Shown: positions 46,144 to 55,554, counted from the first letter of the stretch. The stretch: DNA of 64,000 nucleotides from Paenibacillus amylolyticus (GCF_003719335.1 NZ_RIAS01000011.1:159955-223954), one strand, 5' to 3'. Made by a program: numbers and translations. The notes: generated from the sequence alone by a model not told the origin.

Positions 46144-46809
46144 TTATTGTACTGTTTTTTTCCAGTCTGCTGCAAATTTCTCCATCCCTTGATCTGTCAG
46201 CGGGTGTTTGGAAATTTGTTCAATGACTGCAAATGGAACTGTTGCAATATGTGCTCCAGCCATCGCTACGCGTGTAACGTGATCCGGATGTCTCACGGAT
46301 GCAGCAATGATCTGTGCATCCAGATTATGTGTGCGGAACAGTTCAGCTACTTTGGCTACAAGTTGTACGCCGTCTTCGGAGATATCGTCCAGACGTCCCA
46401 AGAAAGGAGATACGTATGTTGCACCTGCGCGAGCTGCAAGCAACGCCTGATTCACGGTGAAGATCAAAGTCACGTTTGTTTTTACACCTTTTTTAGTCAA
46501 GTAACGGCAAGCTTCCAGACCTGCAAGTGTCATTGGCAATTTAATCGTGATGTTTTTGTCGTTGTTATTGATTTTGATCAATTCGTTCGCTTGGGCGATC
46601 ATTTCTTCAGCAGTCAGCGCATCCGGCGTTACTTCAGCGGAAACAGACTCGACTTCAGGCACAAGCTTCAAAATTTCTTCGATGCGGTCTTCGAATTTCA
46701 CGCCTTCTTTGGCTACCAAGGAAGGGTTAGTTGTTACACCAGACAATACACCGATTTTGTATGCTTTTTGAATGTCTTCCACGTTAGCTGTATCGATAAA
46801 AAATTTCAT
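46144..46809 (-). CDS. tal: Transaldolase / fructose-6-phosphate aldolase-like (TalC type)
   Basis: 221 residues, the short subfamily. It starts MKFFIDTANVEDI, with the SGVTTNPSL loop and the Schiff-base lysine in ITIKLPMT (near residue 91), then GATYVSPFLGR and a C-terminal dimer/decamer helix. Short enzymes of this kind serve as transaldolases in Bacillales, exchanging three-carbon units between sedoheptulose 7-phosphate and glyceraldehyde 3-phosphate; fructose-6-phosphate aldolase is the alternative. GGAGG precedes the ATG. It lies between zwf (45 bases) and gnd (66 bases), which supports the pentose-phosphate role. Confidence 0.93.
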   Translation of the reverse strand: MKFFIDTANVEDIQKAYKIGVLSGVTTNPSLVAKEGVKFEDRIEEILKLVPEVESVSAEVTPDALTAEEMIAQANELIKINNNDKNITIKLPMTLAGLEACRYLTKKGVKTNVTLIFTVNQALLAARAGATYVSPFLGRLDDISEDGVQLVAKVAELFRTHNLDAQIIAASVRHPDHVTRVAMAGAHIATVPFAVIEQISKHPLTDQGMEKFAADWKKTVQ

Positions 46810-46854
46810 GATTAAAAACCTCCGATTAGTTTGATTTTTTAGTTTGTTTTGGCA

Positions 46855-48378
46855 TTAGATGTTTCCGTTAACTGCCATCGGTACATCGCTGTCTTGCTCA
46901 GAAATCAGTTCATTAGGTTCGTCAAACCACCAATGATGACCTTCCGCCTCAAGCATGGCATCCGACTCCGCTGGTCCATAACTTCCTGCCGGATATAAGT
47001 GGAGCGGAAGCAGATTTTCATTAAATGCATCCAGAATCGGTTGCACCCAAGCCCAGGATAACTCAACTTCATCCCAATGTGCAAAGAAGGTTGGATCGCC
47101 ATGCAACGCATCGCGAATCAAGTTCTCATAAGCTTCTGCCAGATCTCCCTGATTAGGAGCAAGGTCAATATGAACGGGCTTGAATTCCCCTTTATTTTCA
47201 GGATCACTTGCGTTCAGTTGCAGTGTCATGCTTTGATCCGGGCTCATTTCGATCACAAGCAGGTTCGGTTTCGAACCGTTGTTCTTGATCAGGTGACCTT
47301 GGCCTGAAGGTTCTTTGAACTCAATCACGATCCGTGTTGATTTCTCCTTCATTCTTTTACCCGTACGGATGTAAAACGGAACACCTCTCCAGAAGAAATC
47401 ATCAATTTGCAGCTTCGCGGCAATAAATGTGTCATTCATTGTGTTCTCTGCAACACCTGGTTCATCTGTGTAGGCATGTACCGGTTTTCCTTGAATGCTA
47501 CCTGCAGCGTACTGTCCACGAATGATGCTTGCACCGACCGTTTGCTTCTGCAGTGGCTGAATGGACTCCATGATGTGTTTTTTCTTCTGGCCCACATTTT
47601 CGGAAGTGCTGTTATATGGAAGCTGAATAGCCATCATCATAAGCAATTGCAGCATATGATTTTGGAACATGTCACGCACAGCACCTACATGATCATAATA
47701 GGATGCGCGTTCTTCAACACCTACAGTCTCATTTGCCGTAATTTGTACGTTAGAGATGTAACGGTTGTTCCAGAGAGCCTTCATAATCGGATTGCTTTGA
47801 TGAAGTGTCTCCAGCTTCTGAACCATCGGTTTTCCCAGGTAGTGGTCAATCCGATAAATCTCTGCCTCTGTGAAGGATTCACTCAGCTTGCGGTTAAGGT
47901 CGCGTGCCGACTGTAAATCATGACCAAATGGCTTCTCAATGACGAGACGTTTCCATCCTTGTGTTGAACCAAGCCCACTTGCCTGAATATTTTCAGCGAT
48001 CGGCTCGAAGAATTCCGGACCAACCGAGAGATAAAACAAGCGATTGGATGGAATACCAAGTTCAGCCTCTCTTTGCTCAACCAATTGAAGCAACTTTATA
48101 TAATCTTCCTTATGCGTGATATTCAATACACTGTAGCGAAAAGCTTTTACAAATGATTTTACTGATTCATGATCTCCTTGACGTCTAGAGAACTCATGCA
48201 AAGATTTTTCCACTTGAGCTTGGAAAAATTCATCCGACCATTCTCTGCGGCCCATGCCGATCAGGGAGAAGGTTTCAGGAAGCTTTTTCTCAAGGTACAG
48301 ATTATATAGGGCAGGATATATTTTTCTTTTGGCTAAATCTCCAGTAGCACCAAATAAAACAATTGTTGTTGGTTCCAT
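46855..48378 (-). CDS. zwf: Glucose-6-phosphate dehydrogenase
   Basis: 507 residues, complete. NADP-binding GATGDLAKRKIYPALY at 10-25; the active-site motif RIDHYLGKPMVQ with catalytic His; EKPFGHD; and a C-terminal beta-rich domain. It oxidises glucose 6-phosphate to 6-phosphoglucono-lactone and supplies NADPH. AAGGAG precedes the ATG by nine bases. First of zwf-tal-gnd on the minus strand, with 112 bases to the divergent LysR regulator. No separate 6-phosphogluconolactonase gene is in the group. Confidence 0.96.
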   Translation of the reverse strand: MEPTTIVLFGATGDLAKRKIYPALYNLYLEKKLPETFSLIGMGRREWSDEFFQAQVEKSLHEFSRRQGDHESVKSFVKAFRYSVLNITHKEDYIKLLQLVEQREAELGIPSNRLFYLSVGPEFFEPIAENIQASGLGSTQGWKRLVIEKPFGHDLQSARDLNRKLSESFTEAEIYRIDHYLGKPMVQKLETLHQSNPIMKALWNNRYISNVQITANETVGVEERASYYDHVGAVRDMFQNHMLQLLMMMAIQLPYNSTSENVGQKKKHIMESIQPLQKQTVGASIIRGQYAAGSIQGKPVHAYTDEPGVAENTMNDTFIAAKLQIDDFFWRGVPFYIRTGKRMKEKSTRIVIEFKEPSGQGHLIKNNGSKPNLLVIEMSPDQSMTLQLNASDPENKGEFKPVHIDLAPNQGDLAEAYENLIRDALHGDPTFFAHWDEVELSWAWVQPILDAFNENLLPLHLYPAGSYGPAESDAMLEAEGHHWWFDEPNELISEQDSDVPMAVNGNI

Positions 48379-48426
48379 CTTACCGTGCTCCTTCCAAGTA
48401 ACTCTGGTTTCTTTGTTGTAGTTACA

Positions 48427-48444
48427 CTATAATACGTTTTATAG
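48427..48444. promoter_or_regulatory. Inverted repeat between zwf and the LysR gene
   Basis: CTATAA, six bases, TTATAG. A short dyad of this size in the shared upstream region is where a LysR-type regulator would bind, but AT-rich dyads arise by chance. Confidence 0.35.
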
Positions 48445-48490
48445 CCATACAAGTAATTAATATATTTCACAGGAGCTATAGACGATATCT

Positions 48491-49396
48491 ATGACAACAA
48501 ATTACGAATTATATAAAGTCTTTTACTGGGCTGCCAAAACGGGCAGTCTGACCCAAGCCGCCAAAGCCCTTTACATCACACAACCTAGCGTCAGTCACGC
48601 GATCAAACAGTTGGAAGACAGCTTCGGACTTACCCTGTTCTATCGAAACTCTAAAGGCGTTGCATTAACTCAAGAGGGTGCGAGCCTTTACTCCTATATC
48701 GAACAATCCCAGATTCTAATCTCACTTGCAGAAGAAAAAATGGCCGCGCTAAAAAATCTGGATAACGGGGAACTTCGGATTGGAGGCAGCGACTCCCTCT
48801 TCAAACATTACATGTTATCGTATCTGGAGGAGTTTCATATTCAGTACCCTAACATCAAGCTGCATCTAAGCCATGGAACGACACCGGAAGTCATTACGTT
48901 TCTAAAAGAAGGCAAAATCGATCTTGGGGTTGTCCGTATGCCCATCGTTGACCCACAGCTGGAAGTGCGGGAGAGCATCCAACTAAAGGATTGTTTTGTT
49001 GCTGGTGAACGATATGCCCAGTTGAAGGGAAAAGTACTGACCCTCGAACAATTGCTTGAACATGAGCTTATCCTGTTTTCTCGTAACAGTCGGGTTCGGA
49101 TGGCAATCACAGAACTCTTCAATCATTATAACTACACGTTAAAACCAGAGATCGAGGTCGGCAGTGTTGACCTTCTGATTGAATTTGCTCGCCGCGGCTT
49201 GGGGATCTCCTATGTCACACGAGAATTTATCTCCAAAGAGCTGGAAGAAGGCTCTCTCTTCGAGATTCAGCTTGACGTTCCTCTCCCTCCTTCTCATGTT
49301 GGGATCATGACAAAACGGAACATGCCGATCTCCTCGGCTGCGAATCACTTTATGGACTTAATTTTCAAAGGACAGGCGGACAGCCCGAGAACATGA
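48491..49396 (+). CDS. LysR-family transcriptional regulator
   Basis: 301 residues: a winged helix-turn-helix in 1-60 (GSLTQAAKALYITQPSVSHAIKQLEDSFG) followed by a periplasmic-binding-like effector domain (about 90-295). The effector cannot be named. It is divergent from zwf, the standard position for a LysR regulator and its target, so control of the pentose phosphate genes is a fair inference. The nearest ribosome binding site (GGAG) is 14 bases from the ATG, which is longer than usual; no better start is seen. A strong terminator follows directly. Confidence 0.9.
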   Translation: MTTNYELYKVFYWAAKTGSLTQAAKALYITQPSVSHAIKQLEDSFGLTLFYRNSKGVALTQEGASLYSYIEQSQILISLAEEKMAALKNLDNGELRIGGSDSLFKHYMLSYLEEFHIQYPNIKLHLSHGTTPEVITFLKEGKIDLGVVRMPIVDPQLEVRESIQLKDCFVAGERYAQLKGKVLTLEQLLEHELILFSRNSRVRMAITELFNHYNYTLKPEIEVGSVDLLIEFARRGLGISYVTREFISKELEEGSLFEIQLDVPLPPSHVGIMTKRNMPISSAANHFMDLIFKGQADSPRT

Positions 49397-49410
49397 TCTG
49401 AGCAGAACAT

Positions 49411-49458
49411 GATAAAGAGCCTCAAGGCCCTGCATGCAGGATCTTGAGGCTCTTTATC
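49411..49458 (+). terminator. Terminator after the LysR gene
   Basis: Perfect 16-pair arms (49411-49426 and 49443-49458) with an inner CCTGCATGCAGG self-complementary loop, then TTTTTTATTTTT. Very strong; the region is shared with the converging cheA gene. Confidence 0.95.
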
Positions 49459-49513
49459 TTTTTTATTTTTAAATAAATTAAAGTGATTACTGGACGCAGT
49501 TAGCATTAGTCTT

Positions 49514-51520
49514 TTAATGGCTGACTAGATAAGTAGCGTCCAGAATCAGAGCCACTTTTCCGTTCCCCAAAATGGTTGCACCAGAGAGGTGATTCATTGC
49601 TCCGAGGTACGTTCCAAGCGACTTAATGACCACTTCCTGATTTCCGATGATCTCATCCACGGCATACGCTGAAATTTTATCAACGGAGCGCACAATAACG
49701 AGCGGAATCGTCTTCGACTTACGATCTTTACGCGGGTATTGCAGCTTATCACACAGCCGGTAAAAAGGCACAATGCGCCCATGGTTCAAAATGGATTGCT
49801 GTCCCTGAATCATCTGAATCTCTTCCGGTTTAATACGTACGATCTCCGCTACGTTATACATCGGCAGAACCAGTACCCGGCCTGACACATTTACTAACAG
49901 ACCCTTGATAATGGCCAGAGTAAGCGGTAAACGAATCGTGAACGTCGTGCCTACACCGACCACTGTGTCAATATCGATGATACCATTCAGCCTTCCAATC
50001 TGGCTTCGTACAATATCCATGCCAACACCTCGGCCAGATACGTCACTAACGGTTGAAGCCGTGGAGAACCCTGGTTCAAAGATCAGATGGACAGCTTCCT
50101 GTGCATTCAAACGAGCCGCTTGCTCTTCAGTTATAATGCCTTTTTTCAGCGCGGAAGCTTTAATCTTCTCCCCATCAATACCCTTACCATCATCCGAAAA
50201 ACGGATTACCACATGATTTTCTTCATGATAAGAAGTCAGTTTAATTCGACCTTTAGCAGGTTTGTTCTGTTTGGCTCGGACCTCGGCACTCTCAACGCCA
50301 TGATCGGCACTGTTTCGAATCAGATGGATCAGCGGGTCGCTGAGTTCCTCAATAATCATGCGATCCAGTTCAGTCTCTCCGCCTTTAATAACCAGTTCAA
50401 TATCTTTGCCAAGCTTCTGAGACAAGTCCCTAACCAGTCTCGGGAATCTGTTCAACAATTGCTCGATAGGCAGCATTCTCGTTTTCATTACGCCATCTTG
50501 AAGTTCCTTGATGACTCTGCCCATATGGTCGGATACCCCGCCAATGCTTTGAAGTACTGGGGAAGACTCCTTCCGTGCACCCGAACTACTCAAGTCTGCA
50601 AGAGAGGTCTGGTCAATAAGCAGTTCACCGACGAGATTCATCAAATGATCCAGACGCTCCACGCTCACGCGAACAGTAGGCTGGGTGGACTTCATTTTAT
50701 CTTCTTGAAGGGGAACCGAGGTGTCGGATTTTTCTATTCCAACTGTCATTTCATTCTCTATGAATTCAGTTGTTACAGCTGCCTCTTCTGTCGCCAAAAT
50801 ATATGGGCCTACATCAATGCTCTGAATATCGGAGTCCCCGGATAACGCGCTCTCAATTTGTGCTTGATCCAACTTAGAAGCGATAATGATGACAAACTGA
50901 TTATACTGCGCCTCTTCCCCTTGCTCTTCCTGCCCCTTCTCCTGGATGGAAGTTGCTAGTACACTACCGCACACATCTTCCACTCGTTTGCACAAGATAT
51001 GATATCTGGCTGCTTTCATTAAACAATCTGTGCTTAAAACGATACGGATAGAAAAAATCTGTTCCCCTGATCCAAGCCCTTCTGTGACTAGGTTAAATTC
51101 TCCAGGTAACATCAGAGATTGCCCCTCTTGTACAACCGAAGATGGATGATGAATCATGTCATGTATCTCTTTTACCACCGCACGGAAATCAGAGTAAGCT
51201 GCCCCTCGCACATACTGATCTCTAAGCACTCTCATCGCATCCAATGAACGGAAAAGCGTATCAATCAGTTGTGCAGTAATGTCCGGTTTTTTCGAACGCA
51301 CCCATTCCAAGGCATACTCCACTTCATGTGTCAGATCACTTAGTTCACGAAAATCCATAGTCGAAGCCGAGCCCTTGATCGTATGAGCTGCTCGAAATAA
51401 GGTTTGCACAAGTTCCACTGAAGGTGAAAGCTCAAGTGCAAGCAAGGACTGATCCATCCGTTCCAATTGATCATTCAATTCTTCGATAAATATGTCGCGA
51501 TAGGCGGACAAATCCATCAT
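49514..51520 (-). CDS. cheA: Chemotaxis histidine kinase CheA
   Basis: 668 residues. P1 (Hpt) with His46 in AAHTIKGSASTMDF; a P2-like region (about 150-280) with a poorly conserved acidic part; P3 dimerisation helices; P4 kinase with N box DHGVES, G1 FSDDGKGID and G2 GRGVGMDIV; P5 CheW-like domain at the C-terminus. It should phosphorylate a response regulator in response to receptor state. The frame opens at 51553, but the ATG at 51520 is eight bases after AGGGGG and still leaves a 13-base gap to the cheW stop. It is the last gene of mcp-cheW-cheA, and no cheY or cheB follows. Confidence 0.95.
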   Translation of the reverse strand: MMDLSAYRDIFIEELNDQLERMDQSLLALELSPSVELVQTLFRAAHTIKGSASTMDFRELSDLTHEVEYALEWVRSKKPDITAQLIDTLFRSLDAMRVLRDQYVRGAAYSDFRAVVKEIHDMIHHPSSVVQEGQSLMLPGEFNLVTEGLGSGEQIFSIRIVLSTDCLMKAARYHILCKRVEDVCGSVLATSIQEKGQEEQGEEAQYNQFVIIIASKLDQAQIESALSGDSDIQSIDVGPYILATEEAAVTTEFIENEMTVGIEKSDTSVPLQEDKMKSTQPTVRVSVERLDHLMNLVGELLIDQTSLADLSSSGARKESSPVLQSIGGVSDHMGRVIKELQDGVMKTRMLPIEQLLNRFPRLVRDLSQKLGKDIELVIKGGETELDRMIIEELSDPLIHLIRNSADHGVESAEVRAKQNKPAKGRIKLTSYHEENHVVIRFSDDGKGIDGEKIKASALKKGIITEEQAARLNAQEAVHLIFEPGFSTASTVSDVSGRGVGMDIVRSQIGRLNGIIDIDTVVGVGTTFTIRLPLTLAIIKGLLVNVSGRVLVLPMYNVAEIVRIKPEEIQMIQGQQSILNHGRIVPFYRLCDKLQYPRKDRKSKTIPLVIVRSVDKISAYAVDEIIGNQEVVIKSLGTYLGAMNHLSGATILGNGKVALILDATYLVSH

Positions 51521-51533
51521 TGGTGCATTCCCC

Positions 51534-51959
51534 CTAACCGCCCAATATTTCATCCAGCTTCAAAATACCTACCAGATTCTCTCCCTGTTGCCCAACGCCC
51601 TGAAAAAATGTTTCGAGATGACGTCCGTGACCGCCAGAAGGCGGGTGTATTTCCGAATAAGTTGTGACTTTGCTGACTCGATCTACAATCAAACCGATAT
51701 ATTCATCCTGATAACGCACTACAATAATTCGGGTCGCCCGAGTATCCGCTTCATCTGCCATGCCGAGCAAGTTGCGAAGGCTCATAACGCAGACGACTTT
51801 ACCACGCAGGTTCATAACCCCTTTAATTTCGGTGCGACTAAACGGAATATCTGTAATGCTTTGCATTTTTATAATTTCATGAATTTCTTCGATTCGAATA
51901 GCACAGGTTTCTGCGCCGACAGATAATTCGATATATTGTTCTTTCTGAAGTGAAGACAT
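51534..51959 (-). CDS. cheW: Chemotaxis coupling protein CheW
   Basis: 141 residues, single CheW domain: an EQYIELSVGAETCAIRIEEIHEI strand pair, GVMNLRGKVVCVMSLR, and a C-terminal VGILKLDEIL. It bridges the receptor and CheA. GAGGG lies eight bases before the ATG; it is between mcp (21 bases) and cheA (13 bases), so the three genes form one transcript. Confidence 0.94.
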   Translation of the reverse strand: MSSLQKEQYIELSVGAETCAIRIEEIHEIIKMQSITDIPFSRTEIKGVMNLRGKVVCVMSLRNLLGMADEADTRATRIIVVRYQDEYIGLIVDRVSKVTTYSEIHPPSGGHGRHLETFFQGVGQQGENLVGILKLDEILGG

Positions 51960-51980
51960 CGTTTCACCCTCAATTCGTTA

Positions 51981-53573
51981 TTATGACTGTGTTTTGAAAG
52001 CCGCCGCAGAATTTGCCAACTCTTCAGCAAGGTGTGCGAGCGATTGACAGGTTGCTGCCGTCTCTTCGGATGCTGCCGCAGATTCCTCACTGGATGCGGA
52101 AATCGACTCTACCGAGCTCATTACCTCAGCAGCTTGTGCCGCCTCTTCCTCACAAGCAGCCGCAATTTCATTGACTTTCTGAGAAGAATTGTTGACCATC
52201 TCAATGATCTGATCAAAGGCTTGTCCTGTTTTGGATGATTGCTCCACACTATCCGAAACGGCTTGCACACTTTGTCTCGTATTCTCCTGCATCACTTTGA
52301 TGATCGTTGTGATTTCTTTGGTCGCTTCACCACTACGTTCGGCAAGCTTACGAACTTCATCAGCTACAACAGCAAATCCTCTTCCTTGTTCTCCTGCACG
52401 AGCTGCTTCAATCGCTGCATTTAACGCAAGCAGGTTCGTCTGTTCAGCGATGTCGTCAATGACTTCGATAATGTCGCCAATTTTGCGTGAATCTTCTTCG
52501 AGCTTCGCCATTTTCATATTCACAGCTTGCATACCTTCCAGTGAAGTTTGTACAACATGGCCACCTGCACGTGCTGTTTTCACCGTATCATTGGACAATT
52601 CGGCAGCTTCTTCAGCACTTGCAGCTACAGAGTTGATCGCGAGAGACAACTCCTTAAACAATTCGGAGATGTTCGCTGCTTCACCGGACTGACTTGTGCT
52701 CGTACTTGCGATTTCCTGTGTACTTGCCGAGATTTGCTCAGACGATGCCGCAACGCTCTGTGAATTCATGACAATGTTATTGATTAATTCTCTAAGATTA
52801 TCCACCATGCGGTTAAGTGCAGAAGCAAGTTGACCAACCTCATCTTTTGAGGAGATATCAGACTTGAGGGTCAAGTTTCCGTTAGAAACTTCTGTAGCCA
52901 ACCCAAGCATAGCCATAAGAGGTCTGGAGATGGAGCGAGAGATCACAAATCCAATGATAATGCTAAAAATAATAGAGCCAATGACCAAAACAACGGTAAC
53001 TGTGAATGCACTTGTGTAAGCTGCCTCAGACTTCATATTGTTCTCTCCCGCCAGTTTCACGTTCAGATCCACCAGACCACCCATCGTAGCGAGGGCTTCA
53101 TCACCAGGCGGTTTGAGTGTATCTTTCAAGAAAACGATAAATCCTTGATCATCATCGCTTTTTGCCAGTTCTATACCTTGCTCAAAGATCCGCATGTAAT
53201 TGGAGTACTGTGTATCGAATTTGCTAAGGAGCTCGCTTTCTTCGGGGGTAGTTGCCAGAGGACGGTATCCATCAATTTGATTCTGAATGCTTGCTTTAAT
53301 GTTATTAATATTATCGACGATACGATTTTGCTCTGCGGCACTCTTTTCAAAGTTAAGATCACGAATGTTAACCCGCATTCTCTGGTAATTCATTTGGGCA
53401 CCGCTCAAGTCTTTTACCGACATCAGATTGTTGTTGTACATTTCTTTCATGTGTTCATTCGTGCTTCTTAGTGTAGCAATTGAGTACACTCCAAGGATCG
53501 CAAGAATCAGAGATACAACCAAAAATGCTGAGATAATCTTTGTTGCTGTTTTCAAGTTGCCGAACCACTTCAT
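51981..53573 (-). CDS. Methyl-accepting chemotaxis protein
   Basis: 530 residues: TM1 (about 11-31), an extracellular four-helix-bundle sensor (about 32-188), TM2 (about 189-211), HAMP, then a long cytoplasmic coiled coil. The signalling hairpin tip is intact (IAEQTNLLALNAAIEAARAG...GRGFAVVADEVRKLAERS), so it can couple to CheW/CheA. Glu/Gln-rich Ala-Ser stretches flank it as methylation helices. The 4HB sensor type binds small ligands or another protein; the ligand is unknown. GGGGGAG precedes the ATG. It is the first gene of the mcp-cheW-cheA unit and probably its dedicated receptor. Confidence 0.94.
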   Translation of the reverse strand: MKWFGNLKTATKIISAFLVVSLILAILGVYSIATLRSTNEHMKEMYNNNLMSVKDLSGAQMNYQRMRVNIRDLNFEKSAAEQNRIVDNINNIKASIQNQIDGYRPLATTPEESELLSKFDTQYSNYMRIFEQGIELAKSDDDQGFIVFLKDTLKPPGDEALATMGGLVDLNVKLAGENNMKSEAAYTSAFTVTVVLVIGSIIFSIIIGFVISRSISRPLMAMLGLATEVSNGNLTLKSDISSKDEVGQLASALNRMVDNLRELINNIVMNSQSVAASSEQISASTQEIASTSTSQSGEAANISELFKELSLAINSVAASAEEAAELSNDTVKTARAGGHVVQTSLEGMQAVNMKMAKLEEDSRKIGDIIEVIDDIAEQTNLLALNAAIEAARAGEQGRGFAVVADEVRKLAERSGEATKEITTIIKVMQENTRQSVQAVSDSVEQSSKTGQAFDQIIEMVNNSSQKVNEIAAACEEEAAQAAEVMSSVESISASSEESAAASEETAATCQSLAHLAEELANSAAAFKTQS

Positions 53574-54032
53574 TTGATCTCCCCCTAAGTTTCTTCGTGT
53601 CCAGTTATGTAAATTAAGTTTGCTAATCCATTCTATGGATCACTCTCTAGACAACATACGATGTATTTCGACAGAAATATTAGAAAACTGAATAGATAAA
53701 TTTCTTTTTTGTAAAATTTCGTTTCTATGTAAAATTTTTATGATTAATAAAGCACTTGTTTTTATTTAAATAAATACTAACAATCTAAAATTAATTAAAA
53801 AATTTTTCATATTAACGAAATTTATATCTATGTTTTTATACATATCTCTTTTCATAGGAAAGTAATACCAATGTTTATTTTTTTACTTGGACCTATATGT
53901 TAGTTCATAGTCCTTTCGACCAATTCATATGAATAATCAACAGAGATAGTCGGAATCACCTGCTCAAAATTTCTAATAATACGACTTAAGACTAATAATA
54001 AAATCAATAATATGATTCAATTGAACTATAAA
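53574..54032. other. Long AT-rich gap upstream of the receptor gene
   Basis: About 459 bases without a plausible gene, very AT-rich between 53690 and 54030 with many A and T runs. It must hold the mcp promoter. I could not find a convincing sigma-D box (a GTCGAAAT near 53665-53680 on the minus strand lacks the matching upstream TAAA). Confidence 0.6.
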
Positions 54033-54071
54033 AAAACAATCAAATTCACTATACATGAGTTTGATTGTTTT
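54033..54071 (-). terminator. Terminator after the 54122-54805 gene
   Basis: Arms AAAACAATCAAA and TTTGATTGTTTT (12 perfect pairs), 15-base loop, then TTTATAG on the minus strand. Confidence 0.88.
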
Positions 54072-54121
54072 CTAGATTCATATGCAGTTTTCAGCTGTCT
54101 CAGAATCAATCGAACTTATAT

Positions 54122-54805
54122 TTATGCATATTCTTCCATCTGATCCAGCTCTGTCAGACGGTCCTTGATTCGCTGTGGAATAAGTTCAAACAACTCGTTC
54201 CATGTCATAAACACCTCCGGTTTCAACAGATACTCTTCAAACTGCATGGAGGGGACAAATGCTTTGGTTTGCAGATGTTTTTTAACACGCGCATCGATTT
54301 GTTCATTGGTTTGAAAAAACGGTTCAAACATCTCATTTACAAGCAAGCCATCACATCCCGCCTCAACGCCTGCTGCACTATACAGATTGGGTAACAATTC
54401 AAATACAACCGGTAATGGTGAAAAGGCGTGTTTCCCCGGCTGGGAGTACAGGCACACATGATGACTAACCAGATTAACTCTATCTTTTAACAGCCCTCTT
54501 AATACTCTCCCATGAAAGCTTGCTTCACAGTCTACCACTTCTCCATTATGTCCCACATACACCCATACATGCTCCATCTCATAGAGATGTCCGATCTCAT
54601 AATCCCACCATATCGCATATTCGATAACATACTTTACTGCTTCAGAAGGAAACTGTAACTCTCTACGAAATGATGGAGACGGCCCAGAATGCTCAAGCAC
54701 GGACACGCCAACGAAATCCGGATAAAAAGGTTCATTCTGATCAAACATGATTACTGGTGCATAACTTAATGCTATTTCCAGCCACTCATTTTTAGCAATA
54801 GTCAT
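54122..54805 (-). CDS. Conserved-looking protein of unknown function
   Basis: 227 residues, no signal peptide or membrane segment. I do not recognise the family. Features: an N-terminal LSYAPVIMFDQNEPFYPDFVGVSVLE segment, then an aromatic-rich core (YAIWWDYEIGHLYEMEHVWVYVGHNGEVVDCEASFHGR) with several His, Glu and Asp residues that could bind a metal, and a short Cys-containing stretch (GVEAGCDGLLV). The C-terminal 60 residues look helical and acidic. The ATG at 54805 is eight bases after GGAGG; an ATG at 54826 lacks a site. Monocistronic, with its own terminator. Confidence 0.75.
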   Translation of the reverse strand: MTIAKNEWLEIALSYAPVIMFDQNEPFYPDFVGVSVLEHSGPSPSFRRELQFPSEAVKYVIEYAIWWDYEIGHLYEMEHVWVYVGHNGEVVDCEASFHGRVLRGLLKDRVNLVSHHVCLYSQPGKHAFSPLPVVFELLPNLYSAAGVEAGCDGLLVNEMFEPFFQTNEQIDARVKKHLQTKAFVPSMQFEEYLLKPEVFMTWNELFELIPQRIKDRLTELDQMEEYA

Positions 54806-54885
54806 AGAAGAATCCTCCATTTTCATTGGTGTTACTCCTATAGTAACAGAGAGAGGGTGAATGGCGTCAACTTACGCAAAAGTAA

Positions 54886-54917
54886 AACCTGCAACCGAAT
54901 ATACGCAGTTGCAGGTT
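54886..54917 (-). terminator. Terminator after the cupin gene
   Basis: AACCTGCAAC and GTTGCAGGTT (10 pairs) enclose a 12-base loop; the minus strand continues TTACTTTTG. It lies about 50 bases after the cupin stop. Confidence 0.78.
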
Positions 54918-54969
54918 GGGAATGATCTTCCGTTCATTCAGGCTAAATCCTTGATTATTTCGGTTACCA

Positions 54970-55554
54970 TTATTCCCTTGGCGCCTTGGAAGCTTTGGAA
55001 GCTTGAATGGAGGTATCCGAAACGTCTGTTCCACAACCAATATTAGGGCCAAGAATGGCATCATTCTGGATGGATGCAACCGCTTTGGCATAAGCTTCTT
55101 CATCCAGACAATATGCGCGGTGAGCAACCTCCGGCGGTGTAGCCGCAAGAAAATCTGCCCCAAATACAATATCCGGTGTCGGTTGATCAAATATGGTCAG
55201 CACATATACGCCATCGGTCTCCGCAACAAACCAATGAAACCAGCCTTTTGGAAAAACAACCACTTGCCCCGGCTTCAAACGATACGTTATCCGTTCACGT
55301 GTGAACGGATTAAACACGGATGCTGTAATCTCACCGCTGATTACGACGACCATCTCGGTTACATTGGGGTGCCAGTGGGGCTGCACAATAATCCCTTTAC
55401 TCAGATAGACATTAAAAAAACCATTTTCAATCGTTGGCAACTGCTCTCCAAATAATTGAGTGACGTAGTTGTTTGGATCTCTCTGGTAATTTACCACAGC
55501 ATTGGAATCCGCGGCCAGCGGAACATTGGGGGATTTCAAGATCGGATTGATCAT
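54970..55554 (-). CDS. Monocupin, oxalate-decarboxylase-like fold
   Basis: 194 residues with a single germin-type cupin. Metal ligands are all present: His60, His62 and Glu67 in PHWHPNVTEMV, and His107 in GWFHWF. It resembles one half of the bicupin OxdC, but the N-terminal half and OxdC's lid motif are absent, so oxalate decarboxylase activity cannot be assumed. The tail after 150 is Ala/Ser-rich and short. The frame opens at 55629; the ATG at 55554 follows AAGGAGGAG and is preferred. Alone on the minus strand between two terminators. Confidence 0.8.
   Translation of the reverse strand: MINPILKSPNVPLAADSNAVVNYQRDPNNYVTQLFGEQLPTIENGFFNVYLSKGIIVQPHWHPNVTEMVVVISGEITASVFNPFTRERITYRLKPGQVVVFPKGWFHWFVAETDGVYVLTIFDQPTPDIVFGADFLAATPPEVAHRAYCLDEEAYAKAVASIQNDAILGPNIGCGTDVSDTSIQASKASKAPRE

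Noticed and set aside
46066..46815. 249-codon open frame on the plus strand
   Set aside because: Antisense to the transaldolase gene; Cys/His/Phe-rich translation typical of a reverse-complement shadow.
50087..50845. 252-codon open frame on the plus strand
   Set aside because: Antisense to cheA across its kinase and P2 regions; composition is that of a shadow frame.
53641..53700. Possible sigma-D promoter before the receptor gene (GTCGAAAT)
   Set aside because: Only the -10-like part is roughly present; the TAAA box at the right distance is missing.
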